From Kalmusia sp. IMI 367209 (Eukaryota > Ascomycota > Dothideomycetes > Pleosporales > Didymosphaeriaceae), in NCBI GenBank assembly GCA_027946365.1, contig JAPEUQ010000011.1, positions 992,001 to 1,056,000 on the forward strand: a DNA stretch of 64,000 nucleotides. Direction: 5' to 3'. The translations under genes were made by a program, and so were the position numbers. This document shows, one piece after another, positions 25,552 through 37,070 of this stretch; within the stretch, counting starts at the first letter, position 1, and each line of letters opens with the position of its first letter. The notes beneath the pieces are model-generated. The model was not told where the DNA came from. It searched no databases and was given only the letters and a program-made list of their open reading frames with translations.

Positions 25552-26172
25552 GGTGGCTTACTAGTGAGTCTCGTCAAAGTCCCAGGACGACGTATGAATC
25601 CTAGAATACGTATCCACGACAACCAAGATTTAATATTCACTGGTTCTGTGAATATTCAGACAGAGCGAAGGTATATGTAGTAAAGTGCGGGGCGCGCTAA
25701 TGAGGAAGCGAAAGGCACCTGAGTCGCAGGGATACGTAATGTCGTTGCCTGATCTGACGGAACCCAGACGGACACAGGGACTGTGCTATTCCCTACCAAA
25801 GAATTATCTACTTGTTTGATTCTGTTTAGCCAACAAATTAAGAATATTTTTTCTGACTGTCTTACAATTCGCTATCAACACGAATGTACCTCGTGCTGTG
25901 TATATAGCCAAGAAAGTCAAGGACGACATGTTGAATATGTCGGAATCTGAGGTCTGTGCCTTTATACCACCGAGTATGGACATCAAAGAATGCGACGAAG
26001 AAACGTAGAGGGGGCTGCATAGCAATGGAAAAGACTGTGATTGTGTTGTAAGACATCGTCCGATCTGGGTGGTGCTCTTTATGTGCTAGTCTGTGGTAAT
26101 TGGCACTATCTATATACCGATTCTCTTTTTGATTGATGTATGCACATGCTCAAAGATGTGAGTAGATGTGTC
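25552..26172. other. Intergenic region
   Basis: About 620 bp between the amidase stop codon and the F-box start, both on the minus strand. It includes the F-box promoter and the amidase 3' UTR. Overlapping short minus-strand frames at 25804-26056 have no recognisable domain, and I do not call them. Confidence 0.4.
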
Positions 26173-27939
26173 TCAAGCGTATATCACCGGAATATTTTTT
26201 GTTAGATACTCATACCAACGCGGTGGTGTCCTCTTATACTCGGTATTACTACTGAGCTGAAGATCTTCGATAGCGCTCGCCCATTTCAACAAGCTTGGCT
26301 CACTGAAAGCGGTTCCCATCAACCCAAGCCCAAACGGCATCCCTGTGGTGGGACTCACGCCAGCTGGAAGCGTGATCATTGGGTACCCTGCTTGCGCCGC
26401 GATCTGATACGACTGACCGGCATTTGGAGGGACAAGAAGTGCGTCAAGCGGACGCCCGTTGTTCTGAAGGGCAGCATCAAGGCCATCTTTACGCGTACTG
26501 CGTTGAGTGAAAGCTAGGGCTTGGTAGTATGTCTCGTCTTTGACGCCTTTGGTCTCTAGGCTAGCTAGAAACCCATCCTGTCCTGAGTAAAAGGCTGGAA
26601 TGCCTAAAGGCCAAGGATTGCCACCCTCGGTACCGTCATTTGCGTAGTTGTATGCCACAATATCTTCAAGACTACGAATGTTGGTGTTCTCCAGTTCCGA
26701 TAAGTATGCCTTGATGTTGTTGTAAAAGTCCACTTTGACAACCGTATACTCGGATTCGTTTGGGTAACCACGTGTTGATCCGTAGTCCCAATTCCAACCA
26801 TCTGGCGATACGATAGTGTCATAGTTGGGTAGTTCGGTGTTGTTGATGATGGTGGCACCGGCAGACTCGATAAGCGATAAGAGAGAGAGGAGGCTGGACT
26901 GTTGCTCTGGTCCGGCATGGACCCAGAAGCTGTCCCATGGTAGACCAAACGTGGCATTTTTCAAGGCTTTCTTGTCGGTAAAAAATTGCATATAGCCCCC
27001 AGAGGGAGTCTTTCCTTGCTGTGCGAGCGTGTAATTGTCACGCTCATCTACGCCATAGATGGCATCGAAAGCGTACGCAGCGTCGCGGAGGGTCTTACCA
27101 AAAGTCCCAACAGTATCCTGATGTTCGCTCTCTGGAATTACGCCTGCTCTTGAAGTCAAGCCAACAGTTGGTTTGATCCCCACCACTGCGTTGCGCTCAG
27201 CCGGGCTTATCACGCTGCCGTCTGTTTCTGTCCCTAGCGCGAACGAGACAACGTTGGCGGCCACGGCTACGCCGCTCCCTGAGCTGCTCCCACCCGGTTG
27301 AAGCGTGAGATTGTATGGACTTCTCGCTTGGCCGCCTCTGGGTGAATATCCTTCCGAATAGTTGTTAGAGCGCATATCGGCCCACTCGCTCAACGTCGCT
27401 TTTCCCATAAGCAACGCGCCCGCTTGTCGCAGCTTCGCAACTACGTGCGCATCTCTTGGCACCACGCTTCCAAGTAACATCCAGCTCCCTGCTGTCGTCT
27501 CCATTTGATCTTTCGTTGCGATGTTGTCCTTGACGATGTACGGGATGCCGTGCAGAGGTCCACGCACATGCCCCGCTTTTCGTTCCGCATCCAAGGCATC
27601 CGCGATGTCCTCCGCATCTGGATTGAATTCAATAACGGAATTGATGTATTCGTCGACCTGGCGCATCCTTTTTACATAGCAGCGGAGAAGTTGTGCCGAT
27701 GTCAAGTTGCCGCCGTCCAAATAACCTCGCAGCTGGTCGATCGTCGCCTCTTCTAATGTAATGCCGTGACATGATGGCATCGGGAAGAGCTCCGGCGTGT
27801 CCACATCATTTATCGGGGGGAAATAGTATGGATATGGCGTTTGGAGCGGGTCGATAGCTAGGATGCTCACGTTCTGCGCCCATGCAGGTCTACAAATTGT
27901 CAGGGCTAGCAAGGCAGCAGTGAATGTTGTTGACGCCAT
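26173..27939 (-). CDS. Secreted amidase (amidase signature family)
   Basis: Single-exon 588-aa hydrolase of the amidase signature family, acting on C-N amide bonds; substrate unknown. An N-terminal signal peptide (about 1-21, cut after PAWA) points to secretion. The catalytic Lys-cisSer-Ser set is visible: K137 in PYIVKDNI, the Ser-rich loop GGSSSGSG at 216-223, and the nucleophile S242 in ETDGSVISPA. Length and spacing match the family, and no residue is missing. Secretion separates it from GatA and from cytosolic acetamidases. It sits between the F-box gene and a coiled-coil orphan without obvious pathway context. Confidence 0.92.
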   Translation of the reverse strand: MASTTFTAALLALTICRPAWAQNVSILAIDPLQTPYPYYFPPINDVDTPELFPMPSCHGITLEEATIDQLRGYLDGGNLTSAQLLRCYVKRMRQVDEYINSVIEFNPDAEDIADALDAERKAGHVRGPLHGIPYIVKDNIATKDQMETTAGSWMLLGSVVPRDAHVVAKLRQAGALLMGKATLSEWADMRSNNYSEGYSPRGGQARSPYNLTLQPGGSSSGSGVAVAANVVSFALGTETDGSVISPAERNAVVGIKPTVGLTSRAGVIPESEHQDTVGTFGKTLRDAAYAFDAIYGVDERDNYTLAQQGKTPSGGYMQFFTDKKALKNATFGLPWDSFWVHAGPEQQSSLLSLLSLIESAGATIINNTELPNYDTIVSPDGWNWDYGSTRGYPNESEYTVVKVDFYNNIKAYLSELENTNIRSLEDIVAYNYANDGTEGGNPWPLGIPAFYSGQDGFLASLETKGVKDETYYQALAFTQRSTRKDGLDAALQNNGRPLDALLVPPNAGQSYQIAAQAGYPMITLPAGVSPTTGMPFGLGLMGTAFSEPSLLKWASAIEDLQLSSNTEYKRTPPRWYEYLTKNIPVIYA

Positions 27940-28739
27940 GACAAAAAGTCAGAGAAGAGACAGACCGCGAACGATCGCAAGATCTGGCCCTCGATCCTTC
28001 TTGTACCTGCATACGATGCGCATCGTTAGCGCTAGCGTAGGAAGCGCCGCGATAGGTATCCGATTGGCTCCATGGTTTGTAATCGATATGACCTTCCTCG
28101 ATGAAGATGAGTTCCTATGATCCGCGCGTTGTGTAATGGAGTGTGCTCTTCAGGTGAGATTGATCGATCAAATTGGAATGAAGATGGACCCCAATGGTGA
28201 TGCAGTGGTTGAAGAAGGTTGGAGTCATCAGTACCCCCACCTAAAGAGGCTAGTATTGAGTTGTCGCTCTAGATGTGCCACCCCACTCTTCAGTGACACA
28301 CTCGTCATCATAACCACGTCTATCGCAACGCATAAGACTCAACCTCACCTCATTTAAACATTTGACTGATGTAATAGCGCACACTGAAATGCCAGAAGAC
28401 CACAGCGCGACTGCGGATGCTAGCGTAAATGCCCAATGCAAAGGATGCGAGGACGCAATCACCAGTATGCACACAGTATCATGTGCTGTCACAGATACCG
28501 ATGTATGATCAATAAGTCAAGATTTCAAGAGATGTGAGGACCGATAACCTTGGCAAAGCGACACGTATGAATCACACCACAGGCCTCAAAGGGCATCTCT
28601 CTAATTTCTCAATTCCTCTCCTTTAATCGCACCTTCACCAACATATCGAGAATTCTCATAAACTGTATAATCATATTCTATCCCTCCCATTCAGTAATCT
28701 CCGTCAGTTCAACGCATCAAGAAGCGAGATTCGCTCATC
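27940..28739. other. Divergent intergenic region
   Basis: 800 bp between the divergently transcribed amidase (minus) and coiled-coil orphan (plus). It holds both promoters; the 3' half is C/T-rich and ends in a short 5' leader. No gene recognised. Confidence 0.4.
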
Positions 28740-29261
28740 ATGTCTTCGAGTCGAGAGTCTAAATATCGGTTTAAAGTCCGCCATTCCTCATCCACCGACG
28801 AATATGCGCTTGCCCGATACCAGAACATAGAGCCTGAAAATGCAGGCGATGGTCCAGAAGAGTACTATGCGAACGGATATGAGAGAACGATGCCTCACCA
28901 TTACACGGGACATTATCGCGCGTCCTCGACCTATAACGGAACGCGGTACGGGCATCACAACTACCCGAGTGCAGGAATCAGAGACGCCGGTGCGAGGACT
29001 CGGAGGCCTGGACGATTTGAAAGAAGGCTTGATGATATCGAAGAGCAGCTAGATGAGGTGAACAAGGCAGTAGAGAAAGAAGAACGTCGTGCAGAGAAAG
29101 AACGGAAAAAGCAAGAAGCGGAACGGAAGAGGTTCCAAGCTGAGCTGAAGAAGGAGTATGAGGCTGAAAAAGAGTATCAAAAGGAGCGGGCATCGGATAG
29201 GAGGGCGGCGGACAAAAGGGAGAAGGCATATTTGGCTGGGTGGTACACACCAAGGGTTTGA
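28740..29261 (+). CDS. Hypothetical protein with basic C-terminal coiled coil
   Basis: Intronless 173-aa frame with an ATG start, no signal peptide and no membrane segment. Residues 1-95 are polar and rich in Tyr, His, Arg and Ser. Residues about 97-165 are almost entirely charged (Glu, Lys, Arg) with heptad-like spacing, beginning FERRLDDIEEQLDEV, and should form a long coiled coil. The end is AYLAGWYTPRV. I do not recognise a family. The even codon usage and consistent charged composition make it more likely real than a chance frame, but there is no homology-type support. Confidence 0.6.
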   Translation: MSSSRESKYRFKVRHSSSTDEYALARYQNIEPENAGDGPEEYYANGYERTMPHHYTGHYRASSTYNGTRYGHHNYPSAGIRDAGARTRRPGRFERRLDDIEEQLDEVNKAVEKEERRAEKERKKQEAERKRFQAELKKEYEAEKEYQKERASDRRAADKREKAYLAGWYTPRV

Positions 29262-29511
29262 CTTTACTCAGGGTCCACAGAATTAAGAAATTCCACAATG
29301 ATATTCTACTTCTCCATGTAAAGTCAATTCCATCGGATTTGATTGTGATAGTACTGAGTAGCGTGTAGAGTGGCAGCTTACTGTATTGAATGTTGTTCTA
29401 TTGCTACGTTGGTGCATGATGGTGATCATATGACTATTGCAACTTCCATGCACACTTACCGTCCTTCTCATCACTCCATTCTGGAACGAAAGAATCAACC
29501 CATGTGGCTCC

Positions 29512-31267
29512 TCATGCTTTGAGCTCCTCAACGATCGTGGATTGTCTACCAACCCCAGAGCTCCCTGGACGAAACTCAACCTCCAAAATCCTATTAACAT
29601 CGCGCTGCACCCGCTCGTTCATCTCCTTGCCCTCTAAAAAGAACGAAAGGTCTTCGAGCGTTCGATTATGTGTTTCCGGAAAAATAAGATACACGACAAG
29701 AGCCTCAACAAGGAGCCATACGCAATAGAAGATGTAATACTTCCACCCGATGCCATCGAGAGCAATCGGATTGACGTATGCGTTGAAGAAATTTCCCAGG
29801 CGTCCGACTAGTTGCTTGAGAGCGAGGCCTTGGGATCGCTGCGTGTAAGGGAAGAGTTCGACGATGTATGTGTAGGCGAGCGAATTGAGACCGACGTTTA
29901 AAAACCTGTCGATATCAATCTATAGCCTGTTGGGGAGAGTTTTGGGCTAGCTTACGGATTATAGATGAATATGAATGCAATGCTAGTAGCGGCTGCAGCA
30001 GAAGAACCACTAATATCATACCTCGCCGAAGCAACAGTCCAAGCGGTAAAGCAGGCCGCCATACCTAGCGCACCGAGAATGAACATGTGTCGCCGCGGAT
30101 ACCGAGGAGCAATCAGAGATAAGGGAACCGAGTTGATCAGACCCCAGCAATTGTGCGACAGGATGATCTGCTGTATGGTACGGTTGTTGTTGACACCCAC
30201 TATTCGGAGGACCCGGGCGAAATAATACGTGATCAACCCGTTTCCCGAGACCTGTCCAAACACCCCTGTGAGACCCGATACAGCGAAGCGATGGAACATG
30301 GCTTTATCGCGGAAGACATCAGCCCACAGAAACCTTTTAGCCATCTCCTTCTCGAGCTTGATAGACGATTGAATCTGAGCATACTCTCGACGGACATACT
30401 CCTCGCCGTCTTCGCCTTCATTGTGGTATTTTCGGAGTATCTTATACGCCTCGTCGCCTCGGCCATGGGATATCAACCATCGGGGCGACTCTGGGCAGAA
30501 TGGTAGGAATACGAGCTGGATTCCACTGAAGACAACTTGGAGTAAGCTCGGGATTCTCCATCCCCATGTGGAGTCCATAGTGAACGTTCCCATTGTTACC
30601 CCTGAAGCGATGATGCTTCCGATGAACCAGTTTGCGCTGAAGAGGGATGTCATGATAGCGCGTTCTTTGGCGTACGCGAGCTCGCCTATGAGAGCGGAAG
30701 CCTCGCATATCACGAAGAGCACCCCACTATGATTTAGTATCGCCATTAGCAATGCACTTTTCCGTTCCGAACGAGCCCGACCAGAGTACACTCACAAGCC
30801 AAGAAGCCATCGTGACGCGAGAAACATGTCAGTATTTGTAGAGCCTGCCTGAATCCCTGCCCCAATCCACATGATAAAAGACCCACCCGCAATTGTCCAA
30901 CGGCGACCACACCAATGGCTCACACGTGGTTCAAAAGGAACAGCCATGACCATTCCCAAAGAGTGAATGGCGTTGAGGAGCCCGAGCCTAGCACTAGAAG
31001 GATTGTCAAAATCTACGTTTACATTAGCCAATATGATCCAATTCGCAAAAAGGAATCCCTACATTCGAGCCACGAGGGCACAGCTTGGAGATTATTCATC
31101 ATCGAGCCGTCAAAACCTAGAGTCCACTCTGTCCCAATGCATGTCGGTATAAGGATGAAGTACAGGAACCGTAAGTTAGGCTTCTGGTACCATCGCATTG
31201 TGTCCGCGCGGACAATATCCATCAATCGGGGGTCCACAGGCTCTCGCATCGCTGCAACTAGAGTCAT
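29512..31267 (-). CDS. MFS transporter, sugar porter family
   Basis: Plasma-membrane permease of the hexose/lactose-permease type. Exons in transcript order: 31267-31063, 31012-30796, 30726-29956 and 29905-29512, giving 528 aa with about 12 hydrophobic segments. Splicing rebuilds family motifs: GFDGSMMNNL in TM1, EYFDNPSSARLGLLNA, the loop GRRWTIAGG, PESPRWL in the central loop and FPETHNRTLEDL after TM12. The start is uncertain. The ATG at 31267 gives a plausible 36-residue N-terminus, while an open frame from 31394 would need a splice or frameshift I cannot support. Substrate unknown. The second intron (30727-30795) is the longest. Confidence 0.85.
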
Positions 31268-32710
31268 GTTTCACAAGCGGGTTAGGGTCTGTAGCTGAGA
31301 TATCGGTCTTATCTTTCGTACGGTCTCGCAACGAAACAATGTTTCGTCTGGTGAGGGGGACAAACGACCATTGTGAGTTGTGTGGGAAATTCATGTTCCT
31401 TCTACATTTAGTGTGCTACTATCACCAAGTCGTCTAGTGATATCAAAAGATACTGCAAACCAAGAATTGCCAATGTGGAGCGGTGTTGAGAACCCTGCTG
31501 GTCAACCAATCAAATGAATGCCATAGGTAATGGACATCTGTGGGCGGGATTAGAGATAGCATGTCGAAGCTTACAAGATTGCATTGCACCTTGTAGTGAC
31601 ATACTGTCCTGTCTTGATAGCACTGTGATCTTGTATATCGCGTATTTCGATCGGAAGAAATCAACCGCCAAGAACTAGACCAAACACTCCGACAGAGGGC
31701 TCGATCTTATTGAAATATAAGCAACGATGATTATTGCAATGATATTCGTCTAAAGACGCTCCTCTGCACTGTTTTGGTCTCAGCCTCAGTCGCAGTGCAG
31801 TTGCAGTCCATGATGTTTTAGCAGCAAAGCTGAAAATCTGCCGACTCTACGGTCAGCCGCCTTTTGGGACCATGGATGTCTGACCATGACGGCCACGATA
31901 CAAAAATTCACAGATAATGTTGCTGTGTATCATGTGACTCTGGTCAGCTTAGCTTATATTACCTTGGTATAGTCATATAGGCCATCGCACGTCTCACCGA
32001 TAAAAGAGGTATGATAGGCCCACACGTGGAGACGTCGGAGTGGCCAATATTCAATATTGAACGACAGGGGATTGCAGTCAATCAATAGCCCCTCGGTGCA
32101 GTACGTGATGATGACAACGTCTGGATGTACGAGTCGCACTGGGGTTGATGGTGTGAATGTCGCGCTACTTTGGCGCGTATCGGTGACAGAAAACCTTTCG
32201 GTCCATCTTGTGCGATTCCGGACGCTCTGTGTAAAACAGATGTGCTACTGCATACATGTTACACAACTACTCTAGTACTTTGATAGGGCTGAGCGATCGC
32301 CATGCCAACGATATTGGCATGTATTGGACAAGCATGGCACCGCTCCCTCACCCCTTCACCGAAGCTATTGGCGCTACGCCGCTCCGTCGCAGGTGTTTCG
32401 AAACGGCAACGTCATCCCGAGCCTGCTGTTGATCCACTCGCCTTGCCCATCGCCTGAGGTCGGAGGTGCGCGTTCCCAAGCCTGTGCTAGCGCATCTCCG
32501 ATCCACGCGTACAACGGGGCTTACAATGGGGCTATGTCAACATGCAACGAATCAAGACGCCTGATGCTCAAGGCTCCACCACATCATCGTGAACCCCGAC
32601 TTTTCGCTGGCAGCCCTCCTCTTCTTCAACCTCAGGCTCTCCTCTGGGCACTGTTCATTGTGTATCTGCGTTCGTCCCTGCAGATTCGGCTTTAGTGTCA
32701 TGCCATTGAA
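31268..32710. other. 1.4 kb divergent intergenic region
   Basis: This lies between the divergent transporter (minus) and small secreted protein (plus) genes and holds both promoters. Scattered short frames on both strands show no protein character. No repeats or RNA genes were identified. Confidence 0.4.
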
Positions 32711-33200
32711 ATGCGGAACCTCGTAATCGCGACTCTAACTCTCGCTTTGGGCTTCTTGGGAGCGGTGAATGCACAGTTTGTCTTCGATACGCATATTCGG
32801 GTTTTCTTGTTTGGCCAGGCTGCATACTTCTCAGAGGTGGCTATCGATGTGCGCAACAATACTTGCCTCAGCTTGGACAACAACTTGTGCGTTCATGCGA
32901 CGTTTTCTGGTGTGATATGCGCTGACCTATGTAGGATCGATGGCAAGGTGCATTCCGTACTCGTTGGCGGCCACAATATTTGGGATGTATACGACAGAAA
33001 AGACGAATGGTACTGCATCCTTTACGAGTATGTCATCATGCCAACCAGTGTTCTGATGGTGATGCTAATCAGTGAATAGCAACTATGATTGCCAAGGCTC
33101 AGAAGACGCGATGATACCAGTTCCTGGCGGCGCAAACAATTTGGGCACCGCAGCATGGGGCAACAGAGTCCACGGAGTTTGGTGCATCAACGATGAGTGA
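32711..33200 (+). CDS. Small secreted cysteine-rich protein, possible effector
   Basis: Exons 32711-33027 and 33080-33200 with a 52-bp GTATGT...TAG intron; 145 aa. The signal peptide is clear (about 1-21, ending GAVNA). The mature 124-aa part has seven cysteines (TCL, LCV, ICA, LCR, YCI, DCQ, WCI) and no membrane segment. The C-terminal half reads WYCILY...DCQG...NNL...VWC, a spacing that recalls the Greek-key repeat of fungal beta/gamma-crystallin-like secreted proteins; this is inference. Size, secretion and cysteine content fit a candidate effector or antimicrobial-type protein, but no function is shown by the sequence. The intron was chosen because it extends the frame to a cysteine-matched, stop-terminated end. 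Confidence 0.75.
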
Positions 33201-33987
33201 AAAGCGGTCTTATATCACAGTGGACGAATCGATCACGCCGAGCTTCTCGAACATTGTTGGAGGACTTCGACCAGCCTTTTGCTATACGAACGCGCCTTTT
33301 TAGACGCTCGCTGCCTTCTCGTCAGGATGTAAATCGATCGGCCTAGCCCAAGAAAGTCACCGTTGCGACTTACCGGTGTAGTCATCGCGACCTCAGCATC
33401 AGACCCTTCAGCACGTTTGCAAGATCAACAGTGTTACTACTCGATCGTCACATGGTTCCCGACGAGATGGATGCTCCTGCACTTTCACTGTGCGGCATTT
33501 TCTTGTACAACGTCAGCTGATAGGGGTGAAGAGCGCAGAGGCTTGTGGCAAGACATCTGAGATCTGCATGCGCCACTTAGACTGTCGGGGCGGGGGGTCA
33601 AAACAGACACAGTGGGAATATCTGTGGAGTGGGAAGCGACAACGTCACTGCCTTCCTAGATATGACAGTCACGCTGGGCCTAAGTTGTCACCGAGGGAGA
33701 GACCCTTCTCGACGCCTTCTGTCAAAAGAGATAAAAGGAGACGGCATCATTAGAGGGCAATGACAATATGGGATAGCGAAAGAGGGCAGAGGATATATCA
33801 TGTATACAGGGGGACGCATCCCAATCGTTTTGATAGTGGTAGAGCTTGGGGCCAATGAATGAACTAGTGCATAAACGCATTGATATGTGAATTCATGAAA
33901 TGGGTATCTCGATAATAGAACCCTCGCTGGAAGATATCCAACCATGCAACGCCTGACTATGCAATGCTCTCTCTGGATGCAACGCCA
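33201..33987. other. Intergenic region between convergent genes
   Basis: About 790 bp between the 3' ends of the small secreted protein gene (plus) and the AN1 zinc-finger gene (minus). No gene, repeat or RNA recognised. Confidence 0.4.
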
Positions 33988-34947
33988 CTATAGATCGATC
34001 AAATCCGGCTCACCTGAGCCCACGCCCCGCAATAGCACAATCATGTTGCCCGTCTGACACGCCTCGCCGATCTTCTCGCTGAACTTCAGTAATCTGCCCC
34101 CTTCTACATGGAACACCCTGAGCTTCTCTTCCTCGCCCCCTCCGCGGTTGTTGACGTTTTGCACCTGCAGCGCTTTTGCCGCAATATCCAGCACCCTCCC
34201 CACAGTCCAGTCCTTATTGTAGAAGAACTTCCCGGTAGGATATTTCGCCTTGGTGGTATCTGCCGATGCCTCGACGTGGAGATAGACGCGCTTGTCCTGC
34301 GGAATCGATGCTTCGCCCTTTGCGGTCCGCTTCAGCTCATTTGCAGCGGCAAGCGCTTCCCTAGCTGCTGAGGAAGTCCTAGATCCTAAGCCTAAGAAGC
34401 CTGATTTCTTGGTGTATTTCTCTGCTTCCTTCTTGCGCTTTTCCTCGGCCCACACTTTTAGCTTCGCGAGAGCTGTCATTCCCCGCTCTCGCTGCTGTTG
34501 TAGGGCGCCTAACCGAGCACCTGCGGGCTTCACATTCTTGCAGTCGTGGTCTTCGGGCATGCGATGTTTGAGGCAGTACGATCGATTGCAGGTCGAGCAC
34601 TGGTTTGCCGGCATACGCGATGTGTTGATGAGCGTCTTGCACGCATTCTCGTAGCATTGCTGGTCGTGCGAGTATAGCGACGGCTTCGGGGGCAATGTGC
34701 CTGCGGATGAGCTGTCGCGGCCGGCTTTCCGGCGCGCCCATTCGCCTTCCTTGGGACATTTGTGGGCGATTTCGGAGCGGTGGTCCAAGCAGTAAGTCCC
34801 TCTACAACTCTCGCAGCGAAAGGGCAAGAAGTCGAGAACGTGGCAGTAGGGCATCTGGCAGTGCGCCCCTATGGACTCGACGTCGCCCTTCATCTCGGTG
34901 AAGCTCTGCGCGTTCGGCGGGGCTGAATTTGGTGGTGTTGAGGCCAT
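33988..34947 (-). CDS. AN1-type zinc finger protein (Cuz1/ZFAND1-like)
   Basis: Single-exon 319-aa protein. Two AN1 zinc fingers with full Cys/His sets lie at about residues 27-64 (HCQMPYCHVL, CESCRGTYCLDHR, HKC) and about 97-136 (QQCYENACK, CSTCNRSYCLKHR, HDC). A Lys/Glu-rich helical linker follows (about 155-210), then a ubiquitin-like fold region of about 100 residues. This double-AN1 plus Ubl order matches yeast Cuz1 and human ZFAND1, which bring Cdc48/p97 and the proteasome to stress-damaged proteins, for example under arsenite. The function is assigned from that family. A short spacer, not an operon, separates it from its neighbours. Confidence 0.9.
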   Translation of the reverse strand: MASTPPNSAPPNAQSFTEMKGDVESIGAHCQMPYCHVLDFLPFRCESCRGTYCLDHRSEIAHKCPKEGEWARRKAGRDSSSAGTLPPKPSLYSHDQQCYENACKTLINTSRMPANQCSTCNRSYCLKHRMPEDHDCKNVKPAGARLGALQQQRERGMTALAKLKVWAEEKRKKEAEKYTKKSGFLGLGSRTSSAAREALAAANELKRTAKGEASIPQDKRVYLHVEASADTTKAKYPTGKFFYNKDWTVGRVLDIAAKALQVQNVNNRGGGEEEKLRVFHVEGGRLLKFSEKIGEACQTGNMIVLLRGVGSGEPDLIDL

Positions 34948-37070
34948 TCTGAGCTCTGGGGATGGTATTGTATTATAAGGAAAGGAATGTCGGTAATAGT
35001 GTATAGCGAGCGACTGGACGCAGCTGAGAAATAGCCATGCAAGAAGGCACGAGAAGGCGGCGAGGCTCAGGCACCGAAAGCTGACGCTTCACTGCGCGAG
35101 GTCCGTCGGAAGCTTCCAGATTCCGATACGTGGATGCCGAGGCCACCAAGACGGCAAAGCGGCTTTTCCAGTCACGTGCCAACATGGTCCGCCCTTGCTT
35201 TTGGGATGGTGTCCACAGTACAGAGCAAAGGCTCTCACGAATATCCAGCACATCGCACCTTCAGCTTTCAAACTTACCACGGCCGGCTTCGGGGCTAAAG
35301 GTATCTCCAGATGGTCCATATCTACATGGGCTCTTGGCTACAGTACTCCATTTTACACTCCAACAGCAGTAGGTCATACCTAATACAAGACACACTATGT
35401 TTTCATACTATCTAGCAAATATTCTTATTACTCTAGGATGCATAACACAGCTGTAGGTATCCTGATCTCTTATCTCCGCTTTAGACTCATTTCTGCATGT
35501 CTATTTCCGGCTTCATCTACGTATTGACCTCTTAGCGCAGTACGTTCTCGCCTTTTGGCATATCACAGATCCCTTATAATAACTATATCACCATAAAAAC
35601 ACTGCTGCCCTTGCCCTTTTTCACCTAGCCTTCCAACATCAAGTCTGCATCTGCTTAAAGACTAGGTTCAATCGTGGGGTCGATGCTTTTGCCTCATCAC
35701 ACAACACCGCAAGGGACATTTCCATGTGTCAACCTGTTGCACGTATCAATTGACTCATGAAATTAGGTCTAGGTCCAATGTCAAACCTCTCCGGGGCTCA
35801 TAGTCGTCACATGCTAGCACAAGGCTTGTGTAATTTTTGGGCTCTTTCTACACCTCCGATTGCCAGGTATGAAAGCCTAGGTCATAAATCACGCCGAATA
35901 TATTGAATCCAAATGTGTGTAAGGTTCACTGGACGCGAAATTACGGGATTCTTGTTGTCGAGGGACATGGCAAGGCTTGGGCATGCTTGTGCGGACCCAA
36001 TCGAGTCCTACGTCATAACTTCCCCGCCGAAATCTTCTCATGGAAGGTTTTACAATAAGCTTCGTCCTCAGTCATAGTTAGCTCCTAGTGCACCATGACC
36101 ACAATCCGACTCGACGCTCTGTAACCACAACTTCAACAATAGCACGGACACGCGGCAGAACATAATGATATGTAATGGTTTACACAAGTGAAATCTCTTG
36201 GGCTTTTGCAAATTCTTCTGAAACATCGCATTGCTTCTTGTTGCTTCTTGAGATCAGGCGTGCAGTCATGTGCCTACGAAACACGTAAAGAGGACACTGA
36301 CTCGTTCAACGAATCCTCTATCCTCAGTCAAAGGTCCAGGGCGGGTGACCGCAGAAGTCACATCCACAGGCGGCTCATTGCATGATATCCGGTAGTTCCT
36401 TGGTAAAATTATTGCCGAGTCACGTACTTTGGAGCTAAAAAGGAAGGCCCAACTTGGTACGCGCCCTGTGCGACACTGCTGCTTCACAAGCCAACATCAC
36501 CGAGAGATTAGCAGAGTTATTAGTAGAATATGGTATCGCCCACCAAGAGTATTTCGGCAACAAGAAAAATATTAGAGAATAGCTGTTCTCACATGGTGTT
36601 TAGAAGGCCAAGTTGCATACAGCCGAGTGCAATATTTCAAGAGCTTTTTCCACAAAAGCCACCCTTGTTCGCCTTTTCAATACATAGACTTGTAAATTGC
36701 AAGGCTGAGCTTAGGTCCACGTTCTAAGCTTGGACCCTCGTCAGCGCAATTGGAGACGCGGAGACCTACTTCCTGACTTGCCAACGCGGTCGCTCTCTGT
36801 CTCCACCATCTCCCTATTTCAGGTGCGGATTATACCGTCACTTAGTGAAAGACTCATACTAGGAATACTCACAGTCCAGCACGCATATGATGTCGCCTTT
36901 GGTACTGCTACTATCTTTCATCACTCACCCAGTACATGTATCAGAACGGTTTCAGCCTTCTATCTCGCCAGCGCTTGATCAAGCAAACTGTCTACCTTTA
37001 CACTAAAAATAAGGCTCTCAGCGGCTATATGCCCATATTAAGGCCGGTTTGCAACAAGTCATAATTAGGA
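34948..37070. other. 2.1 kb divergent gene-free region
   Basis: Lies between the divergent AN1 zinc-finger gene (minus) and the cysteine-rich orphan (plus). It is A/T-richer than the genes, and its open frames are all short and without protein character. The first 150 bp should hold the AN1 gene promoter. No mobile element, tRNA or repeat was recognised. Confidence 0.4.

Noticed and set aside
31176..31394. Possible N-terminal extension of the MFS transporter
   Set aside because: Joining it to the transporter frame would need an intron of about 17 nt or a frameshift. The ATG at 31267 gives a normal N-terminus.
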